From SB11 sp035906255 (GTDB lineage: Bacteria > Bacteroidota > Bacteroidia > UBA8524), in assembly GCA_035906255.1 (NCBI GenBank), contig JAMIFM010000025.1, forward strand, positions 124,001-188,000: a stretch of DNA of 64,000 bases, written 5' to 3'. This document shows, one piece after another, positions 1-8,829 of this stretch. How positions within the stretch are numbered: position 1 is the stretch's first letter; every line of letters begins with the position of its first letter. Under the pieces are notes generated by a model. That model searched no databases. It worked only from the letters and a program-made list of their open reading frames with translations, and was not told where the DNA came from. The position numbers and the translations under genes are program-made.

Positions 1-59
1 TAATCCGTAAGCAATGCTCCGGTCTGTCCCGTAGCACCAAAAACAAGGGCGGTTTTCAT
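1..59 (-). CDS. NAD(P)-binding Rossmann-fold protein, N-terminal fragment
   Basis: Only the first 19 codons are in the window; the gene runs off the left edge. The reverse strand from ATG at 59 reads MKTALVFGATGQTGALLTD. The GATGQTG stretch is the glycine-rich dinucleotide-binding loop (GxxGxxG) of short-chain/extended dehydrogenases and NmrA- or epimerase-like proteins, sitting at the very N-terminus as usual in that fold. Which subfamily it belongs to cannot be told from this fragment. It is divergent from the mnmD-like gene. Confidence 0.7.
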   Translation of the reverse strand, partial: MKTALVFGATGQTGALLTD

Positions 60-143
60 TCCTAACAAATATAGCAGGTATTAAGCACCTTACTTAAAAC
101 TTTTGGACGAACAAACTGCATTCATAAATTTAAAGTAGTGCAG

Positions 144-151
144 TATTTTTG
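144..151 (+). promoter_or_regulatory. -7 promoter box TATTTTTG for the mnmD-like gene
   Basis: TATTTTTG matches the Bacteroidetes -7 consensus TAnnTTTG. It lies 13 nt before ATG 165, which supports 165 as the start and rules against the in-frame GTG at 138, since that codon would lie upstream of the transcription start. No clear -33 TTG at the expected spacing. Confidence 0.6.
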
Positions 152-164
152 CGTACCCCATATA

Positions 165-833
165 ATGCTCGAAATAATAACTACTGCCGACGGCTCATCA
201 AGTTTGTACAATCCTGATTTGAACGAGACCTATCATTCTCGTAACGGGGCTATAGCTGAATCTATGCACGTTTATATTGATGCAGGGCTTGTTTACCTGC
301 TTCAACAGGGCGAAAAGAGGGTGAACGTTTTTGAGATGGGATTCGGTACAGGTTTAAATGCAGCCCTCACGTTTAAACAATGGATGCTTAAAGACGGTGT
401 AATAGTAAATTATACCGCCATAGAAAAGTATTCTGTGCCGATTGAGATTGCTTTGCGGCTGCAATACAATGGTATTACTGATGTAAAAAATATAGTAGAT
501 ACTTACATAGCAATGCACCAAGCACAGTGGGGCAATTGGGTTGATTTGGCAACGGGCTTTAATCTGAAAAAAATTGAGGCTGATATTTCAACGTATGAAC
601 ATACAGGTAAATATAACCTGGTGTATTATGATGCTTTTGCACCATCAAAACAAGCCGAGGTGTGGCAACCTGCAATACTTGAAAAACTTGTAGCCGCAAT
701 GGATAGGGGTGGTGTGCTGGTAACCTATTGTGCCAAAGGAGAATTTAAACGCACCCTTAAAGCATTGGGGTTGCAAGTAGAAACATTACCCGGGCCTGCG
801 GGCAAAAAAGAAATTACCCGAGCATATAAATAG
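165..833 (+). CDS. mnmD: MnmD-like tRNA methyltransferase (MnmC N-terminal domain family)
   Basis: 222 residues. Family knowledge: the stand-alone homologue of the MnmC methyltransferase half, which methylates aminomethyl-(2-thio)uridine at the tRNA wobble position using S-adenosylmethionine. Seen: the SAM-binding loop FEMGFGTGLNAAL, and the YDAFAPSKQAEVW motif (DAFAP) typical of this family, with an early NxxxxETYHSRNGA segment that is also characteristic. The fused oxidase domain of enterobacterial MnmC is absent. ATG 165 is preferred over GTG 138 because the -7 box overlaps the extra codons and the family begins close to MLEIITTADGS. Monocistronic as far as can be seen. Confidence 0.85.
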   Translation: MLEIITTADGSSSLYNPDLNETYHSRNGAIAESMHVYIDAGLVYLLQQGEKRVNVFEMGFGTGLNAALTFKQWMLKDGVIVNYTAIEKYSVPIEIALRLQYNGITDVKNIVDTYIAMHQAQWGNWVDLATGFNLKKIEADISTYEHTGKYNLVYYDAFAPSKQAEVWQPAILEKLVAAMDRGGVLVTYCAKGEFKRTLKALGLQVETLPGPAGKKEITRAYK

Positions 834-951
834 CCAAAATACTATACATCCTTTGGTATAAGTTGGGTAAAAAGTTTTTTTGTAGTTAGATTAAATATAT
901 ATATTCGGCGGTAGATATATTAACTACCGAAAACTAAACACACACGCAAGC

Positions 952-1575
952 ATGAAAGTTCTAAAAACAGTATTTATTATCCTGATAGTTTTGGCAGCCC
1001 TTTTAGTAATAGTGGGATTGTTTATGCCGTCAAAATTCAGATCTGAACGTTCATTGGTGATTAATGCACCGCAAGAGCAAATTTTTGAACAAATAAACAA
1101 CCTTAAAAATTGGAATAACTGGAATGCTTGGAACAGGACTGATACAAACTGGCAGGTAACATACAGCGAAGCACTTTCAGGTGTTGGAGCTTCGTATTCT
1201 TGGGTAAGTCAAAACCAAGAAATCGGCAAAGGCAAAGTAACCATTACCAAATCAGAGCCAATGGCAGTTGTTGATGGTACTATGGAGTTTGATGGAATGA
1301 ACCCTGCAAAAATTTACCACAAACTTGAACCGCAAGAAGGCGGCGTAAAAGTTACAATGGGTATAGAATCAGAGTTGGGCAATAATATCCTTATCAAATA
1401 TATGTTTGGTTTGTGGGGTGATAAAATGGTAGGCGGAAACTACGAAAAATCACTACAGGCACTTAGCGATTATGTAAAAGCAAACCCACCTGCACCACAA
1501 ACCCCTTCTGAACCTGCTAACTACGATAGCACCCACAATCACGATAGCGGAGCAGCTACACACGCGGCGCATTAA
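952..1575 (+). CDS. Membrane-anchored SRPBCC (polyketide cyclase/START-like) protein
   Basis: 207 residues. One N-terminal membrane segment (about residues 4-26) is followed by an SRPBCC/polyketide-cyclase-like domain (about 30-175) beginning with SERSLVINAPQEQIFEQINN, the usual first strand and helix of the fold, and continuing with a WNNWNAWN segment common in Bacteroidetes members. The C-terminal tail is Pro/His-rich (THNHDSGAATHAAH) and might bind metal, but that is inference. Substrate unknown. The gene stands alone, ahead of a bidirectional terminator. Confidence 0.75.
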   Translation: MKVLKTVFIILIVLAALLVIVGLFMPSKFRSERSLVINAPQEQIFEQINNLKNWNNWNAWNRTDTNWQVTYSEALSGVGASYSWVSQNQEIGKGKVTITKSEPMAVVDGTMEFDGMNPAKIYHKLEPQEGGVKVTMGIESELGNNILIKYMFGLWGDKMVGGNYEKSLQALSDYVKANPPAPQTPSEPANYDSTHNHDSGAATHAAH

Positions 1576-1604
1576 TACTGATTTTTTGTTTATACCTGAT
1601 AATG

Positions 1605-1629
1605 AAAAGCCGCTTATTGCGGCTTTTTT
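1605..1629. terminator. Bidirectional intrinsic terminator between SRPBCC gene and EamA gene
   Basis: Nine-base-pair perfect stem AAAAGCCGC / GCGGCTTTT with loop TTATT and T-runs on both strands. It serves the convergent genes; the EamA stop codon lies in the loop. Confidence 0.85.
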
Positions 1630-2516
1630 GTTGTATTGATGCCGATATTTACCAAATAAACCCCTGCCAGAGTTAATACAGTTGAGATAGCAATTTTAAA
1701 AGTCAACTGCTCATTAAGAAAATACCAACCTAAAAATACAGCAACAATGGTATTAATGTGAGAATACATCGAAACCGTAGTTGCGGGGAGCTTGTTCAAT
1801 ACATACATAAAACAACCGTATGCCAGTATTGAACCAAATATAATAAGGTACGACAATGCCCAAATAGCTTCATTAGTAACTACGCTAAGTTTTGAAAACT
1901 CACCCGAAAAGAATGCGAACGGTAGCAAAAACAATCCTGCCGTAACCATTTGCCAACCCGAAAATTGTAATGAATGCAATGTTATAGTGGCCGTTTTGCG
2001 ATACACTGCACCATAACCCCAACAAACTATTGCTATAAACATAGCAAGCAAGCTCCATCTAAAATCCTTGCTTTGCAATAAATCTACTTTTTCATAAAAG
2101 ATAAGTATTTGTCCGGCAAAACCCAATAATATTCCGCCAATTACCTTTGCGTTAGGTACGCTTTGTCCCAGTGCCCAACTAAAAAAGAAAACAGCAAACG
2201 GAAATGTAGCACTTATAATAGCAGTGAGGCCGCTGCTAACAAACTGTTGCGCCCATACCAGTAACCCGTTTCCAATACCCAGCATTAGCAACGACATTAT
2301 AATAATGTGCTTAAATTGATCTTTAGAGGGTAGGGGGTATTTACGGATAAAAAAATAGGTAAGTATTAACGTTCCTGCTATCAAGTGCCTTAAACCGGCA
2401 AACAAAATAGGAGGGAAGCTTTTTATTCCCACCCCGATAGCTAAATAAGTTGTGCCCCAAAAAAAGGCTACACATGCAAAAGCACCCCATGCTTTTGCAT
2501 TATCATTAACTGCCAT
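1614..2516 (-). CDS. EamA/DMT-superfamily transporter (RhaT/YdcZ-like permease)
   Basis: 300 residues, about ten predicted membrane helices arranged as two EamA repeats (roughly 10-140 and 155-292). Typical features seen: FACVAFFWGTTYLAIGVGI at the first helix and a second repeat starting LLAMFIAIVCWGYGAVY. Family members export or import small metabolites such as amino acids or drugs; the substrate is not predictable here. Its own -7 box lies 16 nt upstream on the minus strand. Divergent from the ribosomal operon. Confidence 0.88.
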   Translation of the reverse strand: MAVNDNAKAWGAFACVAFFWGTTYLAIGVGIKSFPPILFAGLRHLIAGTLILTYFFIRKYPLPSKDQFKHIIIMSLLMLGIGNGLLVWAQQFVSSGLTAIISATFPFAVFFFSWALGQSVPNAKVIGGILLGFAGQILIFYEKVDLLQSKDFRWSLLAMFIAIVCWGYGAVYRKTATITLHSLQFSGWQMVTAGLFLLPFAFFSGEFSKLSVVTNEAIWALSYLIIFGSILAYGCFMYVLNKLPATTVSMYSHINTIVAVFLGWYFLNEQLTFKIAISTVLTLAGVYLVNIGINTTKKPQ

Positions 2517-2532
2517 TAGTTTATTAAAGTCG

Positions 2533-2540
2533 CAAAAGTA
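2533..2540 (-). promoter_or_regulatory. -7 box TACTTTTG for the EamA transporter
   Basis: On the minus strand TACTTTTG matches TAnnTTTG and lies 16 nt ahead of the EamA ATG. Confidence 0.55.
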
Positions 2541-2593
2541 AATTTAATTTACTGCCTATCAAAAAACACACCAATTATCGCCCCCGTTTATAC

Positions 2594-2601
2594 TACCTTT
2601 G
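2594..2601 (+). promoter_or_regulatory. Additional -7 box TACCTTTG far upstream of rpsL
   Basis: A second consensus match on the plus strand, 152 nt ahead of rpsL. It could give a long-leader transcript of the ribosomal operon or a separate small RNA. Nothing recognisable is encoded between it and the proximal promoter. Confidence 0.35.
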
Positions 2602-2687
2602 TTAGCTTTTTTACAATTCACAACAAGTGTCATTTAGCTAAACAGTTAAATATGCGTAAAGAAAATTTAAAAAAATTATGTAGTGTG

Positions 2688-2718
2688 TTGTATTTGGGTG
2701 AAATAAGATATACCTTTG
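2688..2718 (+). promoter_or_regulatory. Promoter of the ribosomal superoperon (TTG-N20-TACCTTTG)
   Basis: TTG at 2688-2690 and TACCTTTG at 2711-2718, separated by 20 nt, match the Bacteroidetes -33/-7 arrangement. The rpsL ATG follows 35 nt later. Confidence 0.75.
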
Positions 2719-2753
2719 CCGTCCTTTTAAAATAGAATAATTGTAGATAAAAT

Positions 2754-3164
2754 ATGCCAACTATACAGCAGCTGGTGAGAAAAGGCAGAAAAACTATAGA
2801 GTTTAAGAGTAAATCTCCTGCCCTAGATTCTTGCCCCCAACGCAGGGGTGTTTGTACCCGTGTTTATACCACAACTCCTAAAAAACCAAACTCGGCAATG
2901 CGTAAAGTTGCGCGTGTAAGGTTATCACACGGTAAAGAGGTGAACGCGTATATACCCGGCGAAGGTCACAACTTGCAAGAGCACTCGATAGTATTGGTAC
3001 GTGGCGGTAGGGTAAAAGATCTTCCCGGTGTACGTTACCACATCGTTCGTGGCGCATTGGATACAGCCGGTGTTGAAGGCCGTAACCAACGTCGTAGTAA
3101 ATACGGAACTAAGAAACCAAAACCCGGACAAGCTCCCGCAGCTAAAGGTAAAGGCAAAAAATAA
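2754..3164 (+). CDS. rpsL: 30S ribosomal protein S12
   Basis: 136 residues, part of the decoding centre of the small subunit. The two signature loops are intact: PKKPNS at 42-47 and RVKDLPG at 86-92. Lys43 and Lys88, the positions where substitutions classically give streptomycin resistance, are unchanged, so the allele looks streptomycin-sensitive. It carries a short Lys/Pro/Gly-rich tail beyond the usual C-terminus (from about residue 121). First gene of the operon; rpsG follows after 15 nt. Confidence 0.98.
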   Translation: MPTIQQLVRKGRKTIEFKSKSPALDSCPQRRGVCTRVYTTTPKKPNSAMRKVARVRLSHGKEVNAYIPGEGHNLQEHSIVLVRGGRVKDLPGVRYHIVRGALDTAGVEGRNQRRSKYGTKKPKPGQAPAAKGKGKK

Positions 3165-3179
3165 TAGCACTTTAAGGCA

Positions 3180-3647
3180 ATGAGAAAAACCAAAGCGAAG
3201 AAAAGAATTTTGGCGCCAGACCCCCAGTATAATGACATATTGGTGACCCGCTTTATAAACAACATGATGTATGATGGCAAAAAACAACTTGCCTTTGCAT
3301 TGTTTTATAAAGCTTTAGATATTGTTGAAGGCAAATTACAAGAAAGGGGTATCGACGTATGGAAGAAAGCCCTAAACAATGTAATGCCATCAGTAGAAGT
3401 TAAAGCCCGCAGGGTGGGTGGTGCTACATTCCAAATTCCTATTGAAGTGCCCGCAGAAAGGAAAATTGTGCAAGGCATGAAGTGGATGATTGAGTACTCT
3501 CGCAAACGTAACGAGAAATCATATCCCGAAAAATTAGCTGCTGAGATTATTGCTGCTTCAAAAGGTGAAGGTGCCTCAGTAAAGAAAAGAGACGACACAC
3601 ACCGTATGGCTGAAGCTAACAAAGCTTTCTCACATTTCAGGGTGTAA
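3180..3647 (+). CDS. rpsG: 30S ribosomal protein S7
   Basis: 155 residues, normal length. S7 nucleates assembly of the 30S head and contacts E-site tRNA. The conserved ARRVGGATFQIPIEV segment is present in the middle of the protein. Lies between rpsL and fusA, the standard str-operon order. Confidence 0.98.
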   Translation: MRKTKAKKRILAPDPQYNDILVTRFINNMMYDGKKQLAFALFYKALDIVEGKLQERGIDVWKKALNNVMPSVEVKARRVGGATFQIPIEVPAERKIVQGMKWMIEYSRKRNEKSYPEKLAAEIIAASKGEGASVKKRDDTHRMAEANKAFSHFRV

Positions 3648-3692
3648 GATTATTTAGTAACAAGAAAAATTAAAATACAACAATAAAAATTT

Positions 3693-5801
3693 ATGTCACG
3701 CGACTTAAAATACGTTAGGAACATCGGTATCGCTGCTCACATTGATGCCGGTAAAACTACTACTACAGAACGTATTTTGTATTATGCCGGTGTAAACCAC
3801 AAGATTGGTGAAGTACACGATGGCGCAGCCACTATGGACTGGATGGTACAAGAACAAGAAAGAGGTATCACCATTACTTCGGCTGCTACAACTGTATTTT
3901 GGAACTACCTGAACAACAAATACCAAATTAACATTATCGATACTCCAGGTCACGTGGATTTTACCGTTGAGGTAAACCGTTCACTAAGGGTATTGGATGG
4001 TTTGGTGTTCTTGTTTAGCGCGGTTGATGGTGTTGAACCCCAATCTGAAACTAACTGGCGTTTGGCTAACAACTACAACGTAGCTCGTGTCGGTTTTGTA
4101 AACAAAATGGATCGTGCCGGTGCTGACTTTTTAGCAGTTGTTAAGCAAGTGCGTGATATGTTGGGTAGCAATGCAATTCCTTTGCAATTACCCATCGGTG
4201 CTGAAGATGAATTTAAAGGGGTAGTTGATTTGATTAACTTCCGTGGTATGGTGTGGAACGAAGCTGATAAAGGCATGACCTATGAGGTAGTTCCTATTCC
4301 TGCTGATATGGTTGAAGAAGCTAACGAGTGGCGCGAGAAATTATTGGAAGCCGTATCAGAATACGACGACCATTTGATGGAGAAATTCTTTGAAGATCCT
4401 ACATCAATCACTGAACGTGAAATTTTGGATGCACTTCGTAAAGCTACCCTTGATATGAAAATCGTTCCTATGGTGTGCGGTTCATCATTCAAAAACAAAG
4501 GTGTGCAAACAATGCTTGACCTTGTTATGGAATTGATGCCTAGCCCACTTGATAGGGACAACGTAAAAGGTACTGACCCTGATACCGGTGCTGAAATTTC
4601 GTTTAAGCCTAGCGAAAGCGAACCATTCTCAGCTCTTGCGTTTAAAATTGCAACTGACCCTTATGTAGGCCGTTTGTGCTTCATTCGTGTGTATTCAGGT
4701 GTGTTGACCGCAGGGTCATACGTTTTCAATACCCGTTCAGGTAACAAAGAGCGTATTTCTCGTATATTCCAAATGCACGCCAACAAACAAAACCCGATTG
4801 AGAAATTAGGTGCTGGTGATATTGGTGCTGCGGTTGGTTTTAAAGATATTAAAACAGGTGATACTCTTTGCGACGAAAGCCGCAAAATTGTATTGGAAGC
4901 AATGGATTTCCCAGAGCCCGTTATCGGTTTGGCAATTGAGCCTAAAACTCAGGCTGACGTTGATAAACTGGGTGTAGCGTTGGCTAAATTAACCGAAGAG
5001 GATCCTACCTTCCGTGCTCAAACCGACCAAGATACCGGACAAACTATCGTTTCAGGTATGGGTGAGTTGCACTTGGAGATTATCCTTGACCGTTTGAAAC
5101 GTGAGTTCAAGGTTGAGTGTAATCAAGGTGCTCCTCAGGTTGCGTACAAAGAAGCAATCACAGGTAGCTATACCCATCGTGAGGTTTACAAAAAGCAATC
5201 AGGTGGTCGTGGTAAATTCGCTGATATCATGTTTGAAGTGATGCCTGCCGATGCTGACCACAAAGGAGGTTTACAATTTGTAAACGAAATCGTTGGTGGT
5301 TCTATCCCCAAAGAATTTATACCCGCAGTTCAAAAAGGTTTTGCAGCAGCAATGTCAAATGGTGTATTAGCAGGTTACCCTGTAGATAGCCTTAAAGTTC
5401 GCTTGTTTGACGGTTCATTCCACGCGGTTGACTCTGACTCGTTGTCATTTGAATTGGCAGCTAAAATGGGTTACAAAGATGCGTGTGCAAAAGCTAAGCC
5501 TGTACTACTTGAACCTATTATGAAATTGGAGGTAATTACCCCCGAAGAATATATGGGTGATGTGATGGGTGATTTGAACAAACGTCGCGGTCAAATGGAA
5601 GGTGTTGATACACGTGCCGGTGCACAGGTTATCAAAGCCAAAGTGCCCCTTTCAGAAATGTTTGGTTACGTAACAACATTGCGTACCATCACTTCAGGTC
5701 GTGCAACCTCAACTATGGAGTTCTCTCATTACGATGAGGCACCTCGTAACGTAACTGAGGATGTGTTGGCAAAAGTTAAAGGAAAATCAGTAAACGCTTA
5801 A
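3693..5801 (+). CDS. fusA: Elongation factor G
   Basis: 702 residues, full length. GTPase that drives tRNA-mRNA translocation and, with RRF, ribosome recycling. GTPase motifs seen: AHIDAGKTT (P-loop, residues 15-23), switch II DTPGHVDFT, and NKMDRAGAD for guanine recognition. Domains II-V follow in normal order, ending in the conserved YVTTLRTITSGRA region. tuf does not follow it, unlike in enterobacteria; rpsJ is next after 16 nt. Confidence 0.98.
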   Translation: MSRDLKYVRNIGIAAHIDAGKTTTTERILYYAGVNHKIGEVHDGAATMDWMVQEQERGITITSAATTVFWNYLNNKYQINIIDTPGHVDFTVEVNRSLRVLDGLVFLFSAVDGVEPQSETNWRLANNYNVARVGFVNKMDRAGADFLAVVKQVRDMLGSNAIPLQLPIGAEDEFKGVVDLINFRGMVWNEADKGMTYEVVPIPADMVEEANEWREKLLEAVSEYDDHLMEKFFEDPTSITEREILDALRKATLDMKIVPMVCGSSFKNKGVQTMLDLVMELMPSPLDRDNVKGTDPDTGAEISFKPSESEPFSALAFKIATDPYVGRLCFIRVYSGVLTAGSYVFNTRSGNKERISRIFQMHANKQNPIEKLGAGDIGAAVGFKDIKTGDTLCDESRKIVLEAMDFPEPVIGLAIEPKTQADVDKLGVALAKLTEEDPTFRAQTDQDTGQTIVSGMGELHLEIILDRLKREFKVECNQGAPQVAYKEAITGSYTHREVYKKQSGGRGKFADIMFEVMPADADHKGGLQFVNEIVGGSIPKEFIPAVQKGFAAAMSNGVLAGYPVDSLKVRLFDGSFHAVDSDSLSFELAAKMGYKDACAKAKPVLLEPIMKLEVITPEEYMGDVMGDLNKRRGQMEGVDTRAGAQVIKAKVPLSEMFGYVTTLRTITSGRATSTMEFSHYDEAPRNVTEDVLAKVKGKSVNA

Positions 5802-5817
5802 TAAGCTTAGTATAACA

Positions 5818-6126
5818 ATGGTAAGCCAAAAGATAAGAATAAAGTTAAAATCATACGACTACAACCTGGTGGATAAGTCGGCTGAAAAAATCGTGAAGAC
5901 GGTTAAGAGCACAGGCGCTGTAGTTAGCGGGCCAATACCCCTTCCTACCGAAAAGAAAGTTTTTACTGTGCTACGCTCTCCCCACGTAAACAAAAAAGCG
6001 CGCGAACAGTTTCAAGTATGCTCATATAAAAGGTTGCTTGATATTTACAGCTCAACCGCAAAAACTGTAGATGCCCTGATGAAGTTAGAACTTCCCAGCG
6101 GTGTAGATGTGGAAATTAAAGTTTGA
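5818..6126 (+). CDS. rpsJ: 30S ribosomal protein S10
   Basis: 102 residues. Opens the S10 block. Typical start QKIRIKLKSYDYNLVDKSAEKIV and the PLPTEKKVFTVLRSPHVNKKAREQF region. S10 also acts as NusE in antitermination in other bacteria. Seven nt separate it from rplC. Confidence 0.97.
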   Translation: MVSQKIRIKLKSYDYNLVDKSAEKIVKTVKSTGAVVSGPIPLPTEKKVFTVLRSPHVNKKAREQFQVCSYKRLLDIYSSTAKTVDALMKLELPSGVDVEIKV

Positions 6127-6133
6127 TAGCACA

Positions 6134-6763
6134 ATGTTAGGACTAATAGGAAAAAAAGTAGGAATGACCAGCATTTTTACCGAAGACGGTAAAAATGTAG
6201 CCTGTACAGTAATTGAGGCTGGGCCTTGCGTAGTAACTCAGGTGAAAAGCAAAGACACCGACGGTTACAACGCAGTACAAATGGCTTATGGCGAGAAAAA
6301 CGATAAGCATACTACTAAGGCAATGCAAGGCCACTTTAAAAAAGCAGGAACTACGCCAAAAGCAAAACTTGCTGAATTTAAAGGGATTGACAAAGACCTT
6401 GAGCATGATATGAAACCCGGCGAAGTACTTACTGTTGATATATTTCACGAAGGTGAATTTGTTGACGTAATCGGTACCTCAAAAGGTAAAGGTTTCCAAG
6501 GTGTTGTTAAACGCCACGGATTTAGCGGGGTTGGTATGGCTACCCACGGACAGCACAACAGGTTACGTGCTCCCGGTTCATTGGGTGCTTCATCATTCCC
6601 TTCAAAAGTATTCAAGGGTATGCGCATGGCTGGCCGCACTGGTGGTAGCAGAGTGCTTAGCATTAACCTTGTGGTAATGAAAGTAATTAAAGAACATAAC
6701 CTATTGGTACTTAAAGGTACAGTACCCGGTGCCAAAGGTTCATACGTAATAGTTGAGAGATAA
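6134..6763 (+). CDS. rplC: 50S ribosomal protein L3
   Basis: 209 residues from ATG 6134, where the family signature MLGLIGKKVGMTSIF begins; an in-frame start at 6107 would overlap rpsJ and add nine unconserved residues. The glutamine of the HGQHNRLRAPGS motif is the site methylated by PrmB in E. coli. Near the peptidyl-transferase centre. One nt separates it from rplD. Confidence 0.97.
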   Translation: MLGLIGKKVGMTSIFTEDGKNVACTVIEAGPCVVTQVKSKDTDGYNAVQMAYGEKNDKHTTKAMQGHFKKAGTTPKAKLAEFKGIDKDLEHDMKPGEVLTVDIFHEGEFVDVIGTSKGKGFQGVVKRHGFSGVGMATHGQHNRLRAPGSLGASSFPSKVFKGMRMAGRTGGSRVLSINLVVMKVIKEHNLLVLKGTVPGAKGSYVIVER

Positions 6764-6764
6764 A

Positions 6765-7397
6765 ATGGAACTTAGTGTATTAAACATACAAGGTGCAGAT
6801 ACCGGAAGAAAAGTTGTACTAAGCGACGCTATTTTCGGTATAGAGCCAAACGATCACGCTATATACTTAGACGTGAAGCAGTTTTTGGCCAACCAACGCC
6901 AAGGAACACATAAAACCAAGGAACGTTGGGAAATTAACCGCACTACCAAAAAGCTTAAAAGGCAAAAAGGTACCGGCGGTGCCCGTGCGGGTAGTATGAA
7001 ATCTCCATTGTTTCGTGGTGGTGGACGTATTTTCGGTCCAAAACCTCGTGACTACGGTTTCAAACTAAACAAAAAAGTTAAACAATTGGCTCGTAAGTCA
7101 GCTTTAGCTCACAAAGTAAAGTTGAATGAGATTGTAGTTGTTGAAGATTTCAACATACAAACTCCAAAAACTAAAGATTTTGTAAACATCCTTGCAAATC
7201 TTAAGCTAACTGATAAAAAAGCTGTTTTTGTTCTACCTGAGGTAAACAACAATGTAGTTCTTTCAAGCCGCAACATACCTAACTCAAAAGTGGTATTGGC
7301 TACAGATTTGAACACATACAGCATATTGGACAACCAAAGCCTTGTGCTGGCTGAAAACTCAGTAAAAGTTTTGGAAAATATACTAAGCAGTAAATAA
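6765..7397 (+). CDS. rplD: 50S ribosomal protein L4
   Basis: 210 residues from ATG 6765 (an earlier in-frame GTG-type codon at 6753 would overlap rplC). Contains the extended loop lining the exit tunnel: KRQKGTGGARAGS with the following FRGGGRIFGPKPRDY. Standard S10 order. Confidence 0.97.
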   Translation: MELSVLNIQGADTGRKVVLSDAIFGIEPNDHAIYLDVKQFLANQRQGTHKTKERWEINRTTKKLKRQKGTGGARAGSMKSPLFRGGGRIFGPKPRDYGFKLNKKVKQLARKSALAHKVKLNEIVVVEDFNIQTPKTKDFVNILANLKLTDKKAVFVLPEVNNNVVLSSRNIPNSKVVLATDLNTYSILDNQSLVLAENSVKVLENILSSK

Positions 7398-7399
7398 TT

Positions 7400-7405
7400 G
7401 GAGGA
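7400..7405 (+). promoter_or_regulatory. Shine-Dalgarno-like GGAGGA before rplW
   Basis: GGAGGA six nt ahead of ATG 7412. This is notable because Bacteroidetes genes usually lack Shine-Dalgarno sequences; similar sites precede rplF (12988-12994) and rpmD (14484-14490). Confidence 0.5.
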
Positions 7406-7411
7406 CAGAAA

Positions 7412-7705
7412 ATGAGCAGTATATTAAAAAAGCCCCTGATTACAGAAAAAAGCCAGGTTGCAACCGATAAGCTTAAGAAATATGGTTTTGTAGTTGAAAA
7501 ACAAGCTACTAAAGACCAAATCAAAGCTGAAATTGAAAAATTGTACAGTGTTGAGGTTGAAGCCGTAAACACTATGATATATGCAGGCAAAGCAAAAGCC
7601 AAATACACCAAAAAAGGTGTTTTTGCCGGGCGCACTCCTGCCTTTAAAAAAGCATTTGTTACACTTAAAGAGGGTCAACATATCGACTTCTTTGAAAACG
7701 TATAA
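7412..7705 (+). CDS. rplW: 50S ribosomal protein L23
   Basis: 97 residues. Exit-tunnel rim protein that docks trigger factor and SRP in other bacteria. Begins with the typical LKKPLITEKSQ segment. Five nt before rplB. Confidence 0.96.
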   Translation: MSSILKKPLITEKSQVATDKLKKYGFVVEKQATKDQIKAEIEKLYSVEVEAVNTMIYAGKAKAKYTKKGVFAGRTPAFKKAFVTLKEGQHIDFFENV

Positions 7706-7710
7706 GTAAG

Positions 7711-8538
7711 ATGGCAGTAAAGAGATTAAGCCCCGTTACCCCCGGTACCCGTTTTAGGGTAGCTAACGCTTTCAGCGAGCTTACTACTGGTAACAACCCT
7801 GAGAAAAGCCTGATTGCTCCTAAAAAATCATCAGGAGGTCGTAACAATCAAGGTAAAATGACCATGCGCTATATGGGTGGTGGTCACAAACAAAAGTATA
7901 GGATAATTGATTTTAAACGCGATAAACACAATGTTGGTGCTGAAGTATTAACAGTTGAGTATGATCCTAATCGTACTTGTTTTATCTCATTAGTTCAATA
8001 TACCGATGGCGAAAAACGTTACATCATTGCCCCTAAAGGTATAGTTGTTGGCCAAACAGTAAACTCTGGCCGTGGCGTTTCACCTGATACCGGCAATACC
8101 CTATATATCGAAGAAATTCCTCTTGGTAGCACAATTCACAATATTGAGTTGCGTCCCGGCCAAGGTGCTAAAATATGCCGCAGCGCAGGTTCATCAGCCC
8201 AGCTATTGGCACGTGATGGTAAATATGCTACTATCAAATTACCTTCAGGCGAAACCCGCATGATATTGGTAGCTTGTATGGCAACCATTGGGTCAGTATC
8301 AAACCCCGACCACAACCAAGTGGTATTAGGTAAAGCTGGTCGCAAACGTTGGTTAGGCCGTCGTCCTCGTAACCGAGGCGTATCTATGAACCCTGTTGAT
8401 CACCCAATGGGTGGTGGTGAAGGTAGGGCTTCAGGTGGTCACCCACGTTCACGCAAAGGCTTGTTAGCTAAGGGTTATAAGACACGTCATCCCAAAAAGG
8501 CGTCAAGTAAATACATTTTAGAAAGAAGAAAGAAATAA
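7711..8538 (+). CDS. rplB: 50S ribosomal protein L2
   Basis: 275 residues. 23S rRNA-binding protein needed for subunit association and peptidyl-transferase activity. The C-terminal NPVDHPMGGGEGR motif with its conserved histidine is intact. Confidence 0.98.
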   Translation: MAVKRLSPVTPGTRFRVANAFSELTTGNNPEKSLIAPKKSSGGRNNQGKMTMRYMGGGHKQKYRIIDFKRDKHNVGAEVLTVEYDPNRTCFISLVQYTDGEKRYIIAPKGIVVGQTVNSGRGVSPDTGNTLYIEEIPLGSTIHNIELRPGQGAKICRSAGSSAQLLARDGKYATIKLPSGETRMILVACMATIGSVSNPDHNQVVLGKAGRKRWLGRRPRNRGVSMNPVDHPMGGGEGRASGGHPRSRKGLLAKGYKTRHPKKASSKYILERRKK

Positions 8539-8549
8539 GGTAATATACT

Positions 8550-8810
8550 ATGGCACGTTCACTTAAAAAAGGACCTTTTGTAGACTGGAAGTTGGAGCGC
8601 AAAGTGTTTCAAATGACAGAAGGCAAAAAGAAATCAGTAATCAAAACATGGTCTCGCCGCAGCATGATTACACCTGATTTCGTAGGCCACACTTTTGCCG
8701 TTCATAATGGCAATAAGTTTATCCCCGTATATGTTACCGAAAACATGGTAGGCCACAAGTTGGGTGAATTTGCACCCACCCGTACATTTAAGTCTCACCC
8801 TGTTAAGTAA
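8550..8810 (+). CDS. rpsS: 30S ribosomal protein S19
   Basis: 86 residues. Head protein that pairs with S13. Signature SRSLKKGPFVD at the N-terminus (here ARSLKKGPFVD) and the GHKLGEFAPTRTF motif near the C-terminus. Confidence 0.97.
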   Translation: MARSLKKGPFVDWKLERKVFQMTEGKKKSVIKTWSRRSMITPDFVGHTFAVHNGNKFIPVYVTENMVGHKLGEFAPTRTFKSHPVK

Positions 8811-8829
8811 TAAATAGCAAGAGAAACCA

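Noticed and set aside
2652..2735. 27-codon reading frame (MRKENLKKLC...) between the two promoters upstream of rpsL
   Set aside because: It runs across the rpsL promoter, has no recognisable features and AT-rich composition; could be a leader peptide but there is no support.
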